This document shows positions 14,711 to 26,300 of a DNA stretch of 64,000 bases, piece by piece (position 1 is the stretch's first letter; every line of letters starts with the position of its first letter). The stretch covers positions 248,001 to 312,000 of the forward strand of contig CAWCWV010000015.1 of assembly GCA_963799365.1 (NCBI GenBank). Reading direction: 5' to 3'. Source of the DNA: Marinirhabdus sp963799365. GTDB lineage: Bacteria > Bacteroidota > Bacteroidia > Flavobacteriales > Flavobacteriaceae. The position numbers and the translations under genes are program-made. The notes below the pieces were generated by a model. The model was not told the DNA's origin, made no database searches, and saw only the letters and a list, made by a program, of their open reading frames with translations.

Positions 14711-17245
14711 GTGAAAACAATAGGTCTCATCATATTGCTACTTTGCTGCACTGCGCAGGTATGCTATCCTCAACAAGAGGATGGTGTGGTTGGGCTTGAA
14801 TTACCTGCAAGAAATTCCCTGATGTTTCAAAAATATGTGCTAAACCCAACCTTCAGTTTTGTTAGGGAGCAAAATAAATACATTACAGTAAATAATAAAC
14901 GAGAGTTAATCCAGCTTGGAGATTCCCCACAGACCTATACTGCCAATTTTTCGGGAAGATTCGCAGAGAACATTGGTGGAGGGGTTGGCTTATTTCAACA
15001 AAATTATGGGGTACTAACTACTTTTGGAGGTCTTGTAAATTTCGCCTACAATGCAGCACTAGCAGCAGAAAGTAACTTAACATTCGGTATGAATATAGGC
15101 GCTTACAAAAGTGGTATTAATACAGGAAAAGTGATCACCAATTTTCCAGATCCATCGTTAAATACCATTCCAAGTAACTTTCTATTAACTATAAATCCTG
15201 GTATAAACTATGGCGGAGGATTTATGGACTTTGGGATTTCCATCAATAATCTCGTTGCTTATAATTTCAATACATCGAAACTATTAGATGAAAACCCCAA
15301 ACGCGGACTTCAGGGCCATATCATGTATACAGGATATATGGGAGGCTATGGTTTTCTTGAAAGCAGTAAATTTTCTGCTTTGGGAAGGGTTGAAGTAAGA
15401 AGTGATACTTCCATTTATTCTGGAACCTTAATGCTTACAGTTCCCAAAGGTTTTTGGGTTCAGGGAGGTTATAACTCTTTGTACGGAGCCTCTGCAGGTA
15501 TAGGGCTTAACATCACCTCACAAATTGCGATTGAATACAACTATGAAAAAGCATTAGGTGGACTAGCAGACTTTGGTTCCTCACACGAATTCACCTTAGC
15601 TTATATATTCCCGAACAATAATTATTTCGATTATAGTAGAGATGAGGAAATAGCGGGGCTACTTTCCTTCGAGAAAAAAACAAAGAAAAAGTCTATCAAA
15701 CCTAAAGCGACTCCAACAGAAGAGGTTGAAGATACTATGCCAGATATTTGGAAAGAGGAAATACCTAGAGTAGCCGCCCAAGATAAAACAGAACTTGATA
15801 CTGAAAATCAAACAAAACAAGCTAACGAAGCACAACAGCAACAAGAAGCAGAAGAAGCTGCAAGACTAGCTGCCCAAGCACAACAGGAACAAGAAGCAGA
15901 AGAAGCTGCAAGACTAGCTGCCCAAGTACAACAGCAACAAGAAGCAGAAGAAGCTGCAAGACTAGCTGCCCAAGCACAACAGCAACAAGCAGCAGAAGAA
16001 GCTGCAAGACTAGCTGCCCAAGCACAACAGCAACAAGAAGCAGAAGAAGCTGCAAGACTAGCTGCCCAAGCACAACAGCAATTAGAAGCAGAAGAAGCTG
16101 CAAGACTAACTGCCGAAGCACAACAGCAACTAGAAGCAGAAGAAGCTGCAAGACTAACTGCCGAAGCACAACAGCAATTAGCAGCAGAAGAAGCTGCAAG
16201 AGTAGCTGCCGAAGCACAACAGCAATTAGCAGCAGAAGAAGCTGCAAGACTAGCTGCCGAAGCACAACAGCAACTAGAAGCAGAAGCTGAAGAAAACGCA
16301 AGACTAGCTGCCGAAGCACAACAGCAACTTGAAACAGAAGGCAAAGCAATCGATCAATTAATTATCAATCCAAAAGATGAGTTAGGGAATTCTATCCGCG
16401 TTTTAGTAGATCAAGCAGAAATTTCAGCGATAACCCAAAAGGGATTAGTAAATGATTTAACAACCTCGGTAGACATTAAGGATAAAGACTTAAAGAGCCT
16501 TAAAAAAGAAAATGATCTAAGTGAACAAGGAGTTTATGTAGCACCTGCCCCTTTCAAAAGTATTACTGAAGAAAATGCTGCCATCGAGGACATCATTATA
16601 AACTTGGATGAAATCATCATTACTCAGAAGAGAAAAATTGCCCAGTTGGAAGCCTTACTTCAGGAAAGAGTACAACTAATAAATGACCCTAATGATGCGA
16701 CCAACATATATTACCGTAATGCGCTTGCAGAATTAAAAGCAGCACAAGAAAAAGCGATTCGTTCTAAGGCACAGCTAGTTTCTACTTTGGAAGAGATTTC
16801 AGTTGCTATAGACTTTGAACGTAAACGACGTATCAAACGCGCAGCTTATGATAATGAGGAAGATAGATATCAAAAAGACAGAACTACTCTCAATGCGCTA
16901 CGAAAAGGTGTTGAAGTTAGTGAAACTCCATTAACCTTAGCCGATTTCGATTTTGGAGAAGAACAAAGTGGAAACATACAAATATTGAAAAATGTTGAAA
17001 ATACAGAAGATGCTTACTATTTGGTGCTTGCAATACATAGCGACATTGCAAAAAGGGATGAATTTTTAACACAGGTTATTGCCTCAGGACATACAAATGT
17101 AGATTTCTTTTATGATGTGAATACAAGTAAGTATTATATCTATTACGATAAATACGAAACGATTGAGAATGCCAACAATACATTAAAAATAAAAGGAAAT
17201 GAGCCATTTACTGAAAAGCTGTCAATCATTAAAATAGAAAATTAA
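14711..17245 (+). CDS. sprD: PorP/SprF-type barrel fused to TolA-like repeat helix (SprD-like)
   Basis: An 844-residue protein starting at GTG 14711, one base after the upstream stop, so it is translationally coupled. Residues 1-20 are a signal peptide. Residues about 25-300 carry the PorP/SprF pattern (LMFQKYVLNPTFSFV, GGGVGLFQQNYG, IAIEYNYEKALGGL, HEFTLAYIF). Residues about 373-544 are ten 16-residue repeats of the type AARLAAQAQQQQEAEE, predicted to make a long single helix like TolA. A second coiled region follows, and then a C-terminal domain ending YYIYYDKYETIENANNTLKI that resembles a SPOR-like fold. It would sit in the outer membrane with a helix reaching through the periplasm. The position between the SprC-like and SprB-like genes fits SprD, a helper for the SprB adhesin. 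The symbol is position-based. Confidence 0.7.
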   Translation: MKTIGLIILLLCCTAQVCYPQQEDGVVGLELPARNSLMFQKYVLNPTFSFVREQNKYITVNNKRELIQLGDSPQTYTANFSGRFAENIGGGVGLFQQNYGVLTTFGGLVNFAYNAALAAESNLTFGMNIGAYKSGINTGKVITNFPDPSLNTIPSNFLLTINPGINYGGGFMDFGISINNLVAYNFNTSKLLDENPKRGLQGHIMYTGYMGGYGFLESSKFSALGRVEVRSDTSIYSGTLMLTVPKGFWVQGGYNSLYGASAGIGLNITSQIAIEYNYEKALGGLADFGSSHEFTLAYIFPNNNYFDYSRDEEIAGLLSFEKKTKKKSIKPKATPTEEVEDTMPDIWKEEIPRVAAQDKTELDTENQTKQANEAQQQQEAEEAARLAAQAQQEQEAEEAARLAAQVQQQQEAEEAARLAAQAQQQQAAEEAARLAAQAQQQQEAEEAARLAAQAQQQLEAEEAARLTAEAQQQLEAEEAARLTAEAQQQLAAEEAARVAAEAQQQLAAEEAARLAAEAQQQLEAEAEENARLAAEAQQQLETEGKAIDQLIINPKDELGNSIRVLVDQAEISAITQKGLVNDLTTSVDIKDKDLKSLKKENDLSEQGVYVAPAPFKSITEENAAIEDIIINLDEIIITQKRKIAQLEALLQERVQLINDPNDATNIYYRNALAELKAAQEKAIRSKAQLVSTLEEISVAIDFERKRRIKRAAYDNEEDRYQKDRTTLNALRKGVEVSETPLTLADFDFGEEQSGNIQILKNVENTEDAYYLVLAIHSDIAKRDEFLTQVIASGHTNVDFFYDVNTSKYYIYYDKYETIENANNTLKIKGNEPFTEKLSIIKIEN
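15828..16343 (+). repeat. 48-bp tandem coding repeats (10 copies)
   Basis: Ten in-frame copies of a 48-bp unit encode 16 residues each, and the ninth copy has two extra codons. Early copies have QQQQ and AAQ; later ones have QQQL and AAE, so the array has two sub-types. It encodes the TolA-like helix of the SprD-like protein. Array length is likely to vary between strains. Confidence 0.9.
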
Positions 17246-17326
17246 TATACAATAGTTTGTTATAAGCCCCCTCCTCCTATTAAAATTGATTCCGGGAGTA
17301 AAATTTGAATCAGAAACTAAACTATT

Positions 17327-20300
17327 ATGAACAAACCATCCCAACCCAATGCAAAGTTTTTAACACCTACTGTTGTAAAACTTTTTTCTGGTATACTTAG
17401 TGTACTAGTGAGTTATATCCTCAAGAAACGCACGTATTTTTTCAATCATAAACCTTTGTCAAGTACTAAAGATTTTATGGTAGGTAAAATAGTAGCTGTT
17501 AGTTTATTGATTTTCGCTCTAATGTTTAGTACAAATGCATTGGCGCAACTCCCTGTTCCATTTACCCCAAGGCTGGATGACGGTAGTATACGGGTTAAAG
17601 GAGATATCGTTTTTATTGGTAATAATATTGTAACGGCTAAGGATTTACCACTCCCTTATAATGGCAACGAAATTAATAACAATCATGAAGGAATTTATAT
17701 CAATGTGGCTAGTGGTGGTGATCCTTCCATCTTTAGTTCCAGCAGTGCCGAATTAGCAATAGACAATAGTTGTAAAAAAATATTATATGCAGGACTGTAC
17801 TGGGCATCTGTATATCCAAATGAAATAGCTACGAATCAAAGTTTACCCTTTGAAGGAACACCGCGTTTTGAAGATTGGAATGAAGTTAAATTCAAACTCC
17901 CTGGAGGTGGATTTATTGATTTAGTTGCTGATAACAATCCGGATCCAGTAGGAGAAGAAGATGATATTATTTTTGATGGATATAAATATTATGGTCCTAA
18001 CGTTACAGATTCCTTTAAAGACTCTCCAATCATTTGTTATAAAAATGTTACCAATTTAGTCCAGGGTTTAACTGAAGCTGATGGTGAGTATACACTAGCA
18101 AATTTAAGAGCAACGAGAGGTAGAAGATTGGGTGGATGTTCAGCTGGATGGACATTGGTTGTAATTTATGAAAGTCCTATTTTACCTAGTAAATTTATTA
18201 CTCTTTTTGATGGATATGCTGGAGTTCAGAATAATACAACTTTAGACATTCCTGTATCTGGATTTCAAACGTTACCTGCTCCATATCCTGTGAATGCAAA
18301 TATTGCCGTCTCTGCCCTTGAAGGAGATATTGGCCTTACGGGAGATTCTTTTCAATTTAAGGCAAGTACTTCAGCTAACTTCACAATTTTAAGTGATGCT
18401 ATTAATCAACCTAATAATTTCTTCAATTCTACGATATCTTATAATGGCGTACATAATCTTGACAGAAATCCAGCAAGTAGAAATACACTTGGACTGGATG
18501 TAAACAATCTGAAAATTCCAAATCCATCCAATATAGTACTCCCTAATGATGCAACAGCGGGCGATTTGAAATTAACAACAAGTGGTGATGGATACGGGGC
18601 CTTTGCGACTTCATTTTCCGTTGAGATAATTGAGCCAAAAATAATTCTCACAAAAATAGTTGAAGATGAATTTGGCAACAACATTGGAGGTCAAGTTGTG
18701 AATCTAGGTCAAGAATTAAATTATGTATTAGGTTTTCAGAACGTAGGAAACGATGATGCAACAGATTTTACAATTAGGGATATACTGCCAGTTAATATAA
18801 TTTATAACCACCCAACAGATTTGGTACTACCCCCTGGGGTTACAGTTCAAAGCTACGATGCTCCTACAAGAGAAATTATTTTTGAAATAGAAGATTATTT
18901 AGTTGAAGAATTTGATCCAGTTACTGAATTGCGTATTGAGGTTCAAGTTGTAGACGACTGCAGACAACTAATTGATGCGTGTACTAATATTATTAATAAT
19001 CAAGCCTTTGCTTCGTACAGAAGCGTAATAAATCCACAATTTCTTATTACAGATGATCCTAGTTACGGTAATAACACTGGTTGTTTATTGACACCTCAGG
19101 TAACCAATTTTCTTGCTGATATTGATGACTGTCTTTTTTCTCAAGAGGAAATACTCTGTGGAGCTAGTGTAGATTTAACAGCTGCAAATGGGTATGATTC
19201 TTATTCCTGGTCTACCAGTCCAACAGGTACTCCTGTAATTGGGACTACTCAAACCATAACCGTAACTGCAACAGGTACTTATTATTCATTTAATACAGCC
19301 ATAGCACCATGTCAATCAATTATTGAAGAATTTAATGTAACGCTTTTTGGAAGTAACACCAACAATCCAATTATTCCGTTTGCAGACGAAGTTGTGATTT
19401 GTCCTAATGATGGAAAATTACTACCTAATATATTTTTATGCGGGATTAATGATTTCAGAGATCTTACTGTTGATTTAGCTGGGGCTATTTCCATTATTTG
19501 GGAACAGCTCGATGAAAGTAGTTGTCCTGCAGTTCCTAACCAAGATTGTGCAAATGAAAATAATAGTTGTATCTGGAATCAAGTAGCTACCGGAAATGAC
19601 TATACAGCAAATACTGCAGGTCAATTTAGGCTCACCATAAACTATCAAGGAGGCTGTTTCAATCAGTTTTATTTTAATGTTTATCAAAATCTATTAAACC
19701 CTACTGTTGTAGCAACAGATATTATTTGTACAACCCCAGGAACCATTACTGTGAATAATGTACCTAGTGGATATGAATATAGCCTTGACGGTGTTACCTA
19801 CCAAGCTAGTAACATCTTTACCGTTACTGCTCCTGGATTATATACTGTATATGTAAGACAATTAGGAGTACCGGGAACTGTATGTATTTTTACCGTGCCA
19901 GACATTCTTGTGAGAGAGCGACAATTTACAGTCACTACAAATATTATTCAGCCCTTATGTAATGGCGACAAGGGAGATATTCAATTAGCAGCTAATGATG
20001 TAAGGCCACAGTATTTCTTTGCCTTATACCAAGGTGCAACACTTATAAATAGTGTGGGTCCAATAGTTTCAAACAATTATCTTTTTGCAAACTTAAACCC
20101 CGGAACGTATACCGCGACGGTTTCAACAGAAGATGGATGTACCTATTCAGAAGATATCACGATCATTGAGCCACCCATCCTCACAGTTACTGCTGCAATT
20201 ACGAAACCTCTTACCTGTACAGACGGGGAAATAACTGTATATCCAGTTGGGGGTACGCCGCCGTATTTTTATTTTGTAAACAGTACCACTGTTTTTCAAA

Positions 20301-23300
20301 CTGTTCCTGAAATTGTTGTTACTACAGCTGGTGTTTATAATATCACTGTGGTCGATTCTAATAACTGTAGTGCCGATACAACAATAACTATAGAAGCTGC
20401 ATTGCCTCCAGAATTTAATGTAACCAAAACCGATATCCTATGTGCAGATCCAGGGGATACAGGAACCATTACAATTAATGTTACAAATCCCAACGGAAAT
20501 AGCTTAAGGTACAGTATTAATGGTGGTCTTAGCTTTTCTAATTCTCCTGTTTTTACAGGACTTACAGCAGGTAATTATAATGTTGTAGTCGAATATACCT
20601 TTGGTGGACAAGTATGTTTTAGTGATCCTCAAGTAATCACAATAACCTCTGTTACACCCATTTTTGGTATTGCCGAACTAACCGACCCCTATACCTGTAT
20701 TTCTACAGGAACCATTACTGTTACCGGCGTTACAGGGGGAACTCCTCCCTATATGTACAGTATAGACGGTATAAACTTCCAAACAAGTCCTATTTTTACT
20801 GGGCTAACTCCAGGAACCTATGCTGTAGTGATCAAGGATGCGAATGATTGTACATTTGTTACAAATGAAATAACCATACTTCCATTAGATCCTCCAACCG
20901 ATTTATCTTTTAGCAATACTCCCCTTACCTGTCCAACAAATACAACAACAATTACTATAACGGGAACAACTGGTGGGATTGCCCCATTAGAGTATAGAAT
21001 TAGTGCCCCTGCGCCAGCAGTAACTCCATATCAGACATCAACAACATTTGCTGGATTGGCCCCTGGAACGTATACCTTCGAAGTTAGAGATGCCAACGAA
21101 TGTGTTTACAGCGAATCCTATGCTATTCAACCACTTCCAGCAATAACGGTAGTTGGACAGCCCATTAATGATGTGGAATGTTTTGGTGATGCCAATGGTT
21201 CTGCACAATTTATAGTTTTTGGTACCACCAATTTTGTATATTCTATAAACGGAAATCCACCTGTTGCCGGGACTTCTCCTATTGTACTTACAGGATTAAT
21301 AGCTGGCACATATACCATTGTTGTAACCGATACCATCACAAATTGTGAAGCTACCGATACGGTAACCATTCAAGGCCCTTCAGCTACATTAACGCTGACT
21401 TTGGACGTAAGTCCGATCTCTTGTTTAGACAGTGGTAGTGTAGTACTTAATGCTTCAGGTGGTTGGGGTGGAAATATTTACACACTTACCCTACCCGATG
21501 CAACTGTATTACCTCCTCAAGCTAATAATACGTTTACAAACCTAACACAAAGTGGAACCTATACAGCTACTGTAACAGATAGTAATGGTTGTACGGTTTC
21601 AGAAAATTTTGATTTAACCATTCCAGATCCCGTTGTGGCTTCAATTAGCCCAATATCTGATCTTTGTTATGATGCTACCAATGGAGCTACCATAGAAGTT
21701 ACAGTTACTTCAGGTCTTGCACCTTTCGAATTTAGTCTTAATGGTGCACCATTTCAGACAAGCAATATCTTTACTGGTTTAGTACCAGGAACATACATAG
21801 TTACGGTACGCGATGCCTTAGGATGTGAAATTACCTTACCCGCTGAAGTAATTGCACGACAATTAGTTGTGAACGCTGTATTAACAACCGACTTAGATTG
21901 TACAATAACACCAGACGCTAGTATTACAGGAACTATAACTGGTGGCTCAGCTCCATTCAGCTATGCTGTATCTATCTCTGGAGCACCCTATACACCTTTA
22001 GGAGCGACAGGATCACCTTTTGTGTATACAACAGGTACAGCAGGAACATACCAGTTTCAAATTACAGATAATAGCGGATGTATAGCGGAATCGAATATTA
22101 TAACGATTAACCCAATTTCCTTACCTGCATTAGACGTTATAGCACAAACACAGGATATTTTATGTAATGGCGACTCCAATGGAGCCATTAATATCACCTT
22201 CGATCCAACTGTGGGTACGCCTCCTTTCGTTATTAATGTAAACAACGATACTACAGGTACTAACTATGGTACGCAAACTTCGGGATTACCTGCAGGAACG
22301 TATACTATTACATTAACCGATGCCAATTCTTGTACCGATACCGATACTATAACTATAACTGAACCAGATCCAATTATAGTAGATTACGACACTGTTGATC
22401 TTACCTGTGTTCCAGGAGGTGTTTCAGAAGGCGAAATAACAATTAATAGCGTAACCGGTGGTGTGGCTCCCTACGATTACTACGTTACTGGCAATGGCTA
22501 TTCCAATTCCGTTTTAGGAGCTACAGGTACAGTACCAGTTACATTTGGTGTCATTAATTTTGGACTATATCAAATAAACGTAATCGACTCGAATGGGTGT
22601 TCTGTCTTAATTCAGGATGTACTAATAGCCTCTCCACCATCAGATTTAGACATAACTATTGATACGTCAGTGGATTGTATTACTGGAGGAGAAGCCGTAG
22701 TAACTGTAAGTTCAACTTTAGGAAGTACGGGACCTTTTTGGTTTGCTATTTATCAAGGACCAGGAACTGTATATCCTCTTCCAGCGGGTGCATGGCAACC
22801 TGAAAACCCACCCATGAGTGCTTCAACAATTTTCTATAACCTTACCCCAGGAGTAACCTACACCTTTATAGTGTATGATGAATCTACGATGTGCAGTTAT
22901 TACGAAACTGCTACAACACCCATACCAACAAACTCTACATTAACCGCTACGGCAGTTACAGCAAATAATATTACGTGTACGGGAAGTGCAGATGGAAATG
23001 TTTCTTTTGATATTAATAGTATCTACGCTATTCCAGTAATTGTAAACTATGAAATATTCGATTCACTTACTTTACTTACTACTGGAATAAATGGAACTGG
23101 AGCGGTGCCCGCAGGAGGAACACTATCTGTTCCCAATTTAGGCCCTTTACCTTTTGGAAATTATTTTGTATTAATTTCTGAAACTGTTGGACCTAATGTA
23201 GGCTGTGGGATTGCAACAGTACCATTTAACATTACGGAATCAACCATTGCTCTCGATTTAATTGTTTCAGTAGACCAAAATGCAAATTGTAATCCTACCT

Positions 23301-26300
23301 CGGGTGTAATTAGTGCGGTAGGTAATAATGGTACTCCACCATACCAATACCAGGTAACCACAACACCTGGATCACCGCCAGCAACAGACCCTAGTTGGGC
23401 AAATGCTAGTGTATTTAACTTAGATGCCGGAACGTATTACGTCCATGTTTTAGATGCATTTGGTTGTGTGGTTACAAGCCCAGCAACCATACTACCTATG
23501 GATCCTTCACCAGTTGTAGCAGCGGTTATTTCAAATCAATGTGATACCGATGAAGGAGATTTCGAAATAAATGTAACCCTGCCAACAGCTGGAATTCCAC
23601 CATATAGTTTCAGTATTGATGGCGGAACATTCCAAACACAAACGCCACCTTTTACCATTCAGAATTTATCTTCTGGAACACATACGATTGAGGTTAGAGA
23701 TGCAAACGGCTGTGGAAACTTAGTGACTGTTACCATTGAACCACCATTAGGAATAACACCTGCCGTTACAGCAACGCCAAGTTGTGATGATGATGATGGT
23801 GAAATTACTGTAACAGCCAATGGAGGTTCAGGAACCTATACCTATAGTATTACGCCAAATCCACCATCAATTGTTCTTACTGGAAATGTGTTTTCTGGAG
23901 TACCATCAGGCACCTATACCATCACAATTACAGATGTTACAACTACCTGTGATACAGATGTGGACGTAACCTTAGATGCTGCAACACCAGTTACATTTAC
24001 AACTAGTACAACAGATGTAGATTGTAACGGAGGTAGCGATGGTGTTATTACTGTTAATCTTTTACCAGGAAACGACAATCCTGTATATCTATATGAAATT
24101 ACAGCACCTATAATTAGACCCCAACAAAATTCTAACATCTTTACAGGCCTACCAGCGGGTACCTATACAGTACAAGTTACTTCAGGAAGGGATTGTGTTG
24201 CTGCTCAAGACGCTATTATTGGAGAACCAGCCCTTTTAGCAGTTACTGGTATGGTGACAGATTTTGCCTGTGCGCCAGATAATTCAATAAACACAGCTAT
24301 CTTAACGATTACTGAAGTTGGAGGCACTCCTCCATATCTTTATAGTATCAATGGTATCAATTATTTTACAACCAATACATTCGATATTATTGATACTGGC
24401 ACAGTACAAAATATTTCAATATATGCCAAAGATGATAATGGGTGTGTTGCTACAGATATAGTGGTTGTGAATCCGTTACCAACAATTACTGCAACAGCTT
24501 TTACCGAAGTAACACCAATTGATTGTAACAATACAGGTTCTGTTGAAATTACTGTGACGGGTGGATCTGGAAACTTTACCTACCAGCTATTGCCCAGTGG
24601 TACGCCACAGGCATCTCCAATTTTCCCTATCTCAGGACCAGGAACGTATTATTTTCAAGTAAATGATCTTGACACCAATTGTTACTTCTTAACACTTCCC
24701 CTAGTTGTAGACCCTTTCGACTCAATAGATGCGGTGCTTGTACCTACTGTAGATAATAGTTGTTTTGGTGATGCCCAAGGTGAATTAGAATTAACCATTA
24801 ATGGCTACACAGGAAATTATACATATCAATTACTAGACGGTATGGGGGTTCCTGTTGGGCCAGTTGTTGCTACAAATACAGCATCGGACCCACAGTTGAT
24901 TACTTTATTACCTTCTGGAAATTATAGTGTTGCTGTTATTGAAACAGATACACCTTTTTGTGATGCTATTTCAAACGTAGTCAATATTGATTCTCCTTCA
25001 GCTCCATTGTTGCTGGAGGCATTGGAAACATCGAATGTAACCTGTACAGACGACCGTGGAACTATTACTGCAACTGCCACTGGTGGAACACCCCCTTATG
25101 AGTATGAACTAACAGGAACAGCAACTGTTCCGTACTCCACAAACAATACCTTTACTGGTTTAGGAGCGGGTACCTATACTGTAAACGTGAGAGATGCGCA
25201 AGGATGTATTACACCCGATACAGTAATATTGGATGCCCCTATTCCTATAACTGCCATTTTTACTCCGAGTACAACACAATTGTCCTGTTTTGGTGATCAA
25301 AATGCATCCATAACGACTACGCTTGTGTCGGGTGGACAAGGATCAAATTATACTTATACACTTATCACACTTTCGCCTACTATTAGTGTTTCAGGTCCCC
25401 AAGCTTCAAACATATTTACAGATTTGGGAGCAGGCGTATACCAGGTAAGAATTACCGATGGGTATGATTGTGAGTTTATCTCGTTAGATATAACTATAGA
25501 TCAGCCTACTGAAGTTTCCCCTGCACTAGTTGTGGAAAGTACGCAGACATGTTTAACAGAGTCAACCCTCACGTTAAGCGCAACAGGAGGAACTGGACCT
25601 TATGAGTATAGTGATGTTTCTAATTTCAGTATTATTTTAGGTTCGTTTACTACATCCATAAGCTTCCCGGTACCTGTAGGTACATACAACTATTATGTAA
25701 GAGATGCCAATGGTTGTATTTCGGATGCTTCAAACGATATTACCATAGATCCGCTACCCACCTTAACAGTACTTCTGGATTCAACAAATCCTACAATTAA
25801 TTGTGTGGGCGATAACAACGGAGTCATTACAGCTACTGCCCAAGGTGGATTAGGAAATTATGTGTACATCCTGCAAGACACTGCGGGAAATACCATTCCT
25901 GCAAATCAGCCAAGTCCAGGAGTATTTACAGGACTACCAGCAGGTACTTATGTGGTATATGTTGTAAGCGACGATTGTAATGCAACTTCAGATACAATAA
26001 CTATTACCGAACCTAATACATCACTTGATGTTGATTACATAGTAAATAACGTAAGATGTAACGGAGAAAATAATGGTTCTATAACCATTACTGCGAGTGG
26101 AGGAACTGGTGTTATTAAGTATGCGATTTCTCCTAACCTGAATCAATTTTTCGACACTTCTATTTTTAACAATTTACCTCCAGGAAACTATGATGTAATT
26201 GTACAGGATGAGTTAGGTTGCTTTGTTACTTTTAATTTTGATATTACTGAACCAGATGCTGTAGAACTTTCAATTGTCCCAGATTCCATTTTCCCTGAAA

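Noticed and set aside
15828..16343. Regular repeats that could suggest a CRISPR array
   Set aside because: There are no unique spacers; the units are contiguous, in frame and encode a helix. No cas genes nearby.
15808..16349. Two long minus-strand frames (175 and 178 codons), one very rich in Cys and Ala
   Set aside because: They are mirror frames of the 48-bp coding repeat array; a repeat whose length is a multiple of three keeps antisense frames open. No start signal or family.
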